6,260 nt of DNA, taken from NCBI GenBank assembly GCA_003694225.1, contig RFKT01000065.1:1-6260 (forward strand), written 5' to 3'. Within the stretch, counting starts at the first letter, position 1. Each line of letters begins with the position of its first letter. Below are positions 5,019-6,260 of this stretch, piece after piece. The notes below the pieces were generated by a model. That model ran no database searches and was not told where the DNA came from. It saw nothing but the letters and a program-made list of their open reading frames with translations. Source of the stretch: Candidatus Dadabacteria bacterium. Lineage in GTDB: Bacteria > Bdellovibrionota_C > UBA2361 > J135. The position numbers and the translations under genes are program-made.

Positions 5019-6260
5019 ATGAATATGTTAAAAGAGCGTTGTTTTACTTTGTCATTGTGTATGGTGGCTAGTTTTATTGGGGGGTATTGTTATGCCCAAG
5101 CTCCGGATATCGATGGAGACGGCTTTTCAGATTTTGTTGGTGTTGAGATTAACAAGAAATCATCAGCAAGGCATCAGTGGAGTTACCTTCCACAGGGGCC
5201 TTCTGTTTCAAATATAGATACAGCCCTTCAGCCTCTGGGAAAGGGGAGCGATATCCCTATCGCAGGGCGTTTTGAAAGTGCAGGCAAAACCAATTATGGG
5301 GTAGTGAAACTTGTAAGCAGCAAAAAGCTTGAATGGAAGATAAGGCTTTCTGATGGATCTACTGTAGCCTATCAATTCGGCTCAAAGAGCGATCATATCA
5401 TGGTTGGCGATTTTGACGGAGATGGATTTGATGATCTTATGGTGAGGACCAAGAAGGGGCTTTTCCGGATGATGAAGACAGGCTTGGGAGGATCCGGGAC
5501 AGGAACCTTTTCTAGAATGATAGGGAAGAGAAAGGAGAAATTTTGGTATAGTGATGTTGACGGAGATGGAGATGACGATATTTGCCGGATGGCAAGGAAA
5601 AGGAAGAAAAGAGGGAAGGTTTTCAACATATGCTATGATTTTATGTCGGGCGCTCAGGTGCTTCCTTCGGAGAGCATAGCAAAGTCTAGGGCTGGAAAGG
5701 CCAAATCAAGCCCCATACCAGTTGGGGGAGGCGTATTGGCCTATCCCAAAAAGTCTGGAAAGCAGACTGTTGTAACTTTTCGTACATTGGCGGGAGCTAG
5801 GATAGCTACTATAGGATATCCCGCTCAGAATAGCTTGGCTGTCTCCAGCGACGGAGAGCTTGCTATGCGCATTCCTCAGGGAGTTATGGTGTATAACGTT
5901 TTTAGTGGGGAGATCTCTATTAAGCCAGCCCCGTCCGGAAGCGATCTTGTCGATGAATATTCCGTGGAATCTTTTGCAAAGCGAGGAAGTGGGGTATCGT
6001 GCTCATCTGTGGTAGGCTGGGGCGCCGGCGCTGTTTGGAAACCAGTGTCGGACAGTGATGGCAACTTAGTGGTGCTTGACGCATTTGGGACTAACTCTTC
6101 TAAGATCCAGATAGTAAATCAGAACGGAAAGGTTTTAGAGACGGGACGGTTTGTCGGAAAAACAAATGGCGGAAGGCCAACTTTTCGATTCAGCAAACGA
6201 GGCAGCGGCTACGGCAAGAATCTTACTGTTGTGTTTATAACAGGTTCTAAGAATGTTTGC
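5019..6260 (+). CDS. Secreted FG-GAP/VCBS-repeat-like protein, 3' end beyond window
   Basis: Open from ATG 5019 through the last base: 414 codons without a stop, so the protein is truncated by the window edge. Residues 1-26 form a signal peptide (Lys/Arg start, hydrophobic core, likely cleavage after A26 or the AQA at 26-28), so it is exported. Three DxDGDGxxD loops that should bind calcium lie at 30-38, 131-139 and 179-187, typical of FG-GAP/VCBS beta-propeller repeats. A degenerate unit without acidic residues (IAGRFESAGKTN, about 81-92) fills the gap, giving a period of about 48-53 residues. A similar GRFVGKTNGG recurs at 376-385, and F(A/S)KRGSG occurs at 319-325 and 391-397. Residues 193-200 are strongly basic. 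Such propellers usually mediate adhesion or protein binding; no enzymatic motif is seen. The ribosome binding site is weak (GTGAG at 5006-5010). It is 209 bp behind the phosphatase, so it may have its own promoter. Confidence 0.82.
   Translation, partial: MNMLKERCFTLSLCMVASFIGGYCYAQAPDIDGDGFSDFVGVEINKKSSARHQWSYLPQGPSVSNIDTALQPLGKGSDIPIAGRFESAGKTNYGVVKLVSSKKLEWKIRLSDGSTVAYQFGSKSDHIMVGDFDGDGFDDLMVRTKKGLFRMMKTGLGGSGTGTFSRMIGKRKEKFWYSDVDGDGDDDICRMARKRKKRGKVFNICYDFMSGAQVLPSESIAKSRAGKAKSSPIPVGGGVLAYPKKSGKQTVVTFRTLAGARIATIGYPAQNSLAVSSDGELAMRIPQGVMVYNVFSGEISIKPAPSGSDLVDEYSVESFAKRGSGVSCSSVVGWGAGAVWKPVSDSDGNLVVLDAFGTNSSKIQIVNQNGKVLETGRFVGKTNGGRPTFRFSKRGSGYGKNLTVVFITGSKNVC

Noticed and set aside
5393..6064. 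Minus-strand frames at 5393-5629 and 5876-6064
   Set aside because: Antisense to the FG-GAP-type gene; the Ser/Pro repeats are the reverse reading of the DGDG loops.

Overview
The window looks like a piece of a bacterial chromosome of moderate to low GC content, with all reading frames free of introns. A lipoprotein-free, secretion-heavy gene set (a membrane-anchored CotH-type protein with a beta-helix tail, and an exported FG-GAP/VCBS-type protein) fits an environmental, probably Gram-negative lineage with a large genome. An intergenic GC-rich palindrome that reads 'SAGILPA' in one frame is a kind of dispersed repeat I recall from several uncultured phyla. I cannot name the phylum from sequence alone.

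Layout: positions 1-367 hold no convincing gene. They contain a REP-like palindrome and three copies (two identical, one diverged) of a 15-bp repeat. Positions 368-3043 on the minus strand encode an 891-residue protein with an N-terminal membrane anchor, a CotH kinase-like domain and a C-terminal right-handed beta-helix. A 196-bp divergent intergenic region (3044-3239) carries a candidate sigma70-type promoter for the CotH gene with a dyad over its -10 box. On the plus strand follow a small atypical protein kinase (3240-3980, GTG start), a PP2C-family phosphatase (4000-4809) 19 bp behind it, a 209-bp G/T-rich gap, and a secreted FG-GAP/VCBS-like calcium-binding-repeat protein (5019 to the window edge, incomplete).

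How they may work together (inference): the kinase and PP2C phosphatase form a likely two-gene operon for opposing Ser/Thr phosphorylation in the cytoplasm. The divergently encoded CotH protein would place a second, unrelated kinase fold outside the membrane, next to an exported repeat protein that could be a cell-surface partner or substrate. That combination is the most unusual thing here. The genes have no recognisable symbols, and no RNA gene, CRISPR array or transposase is visible.
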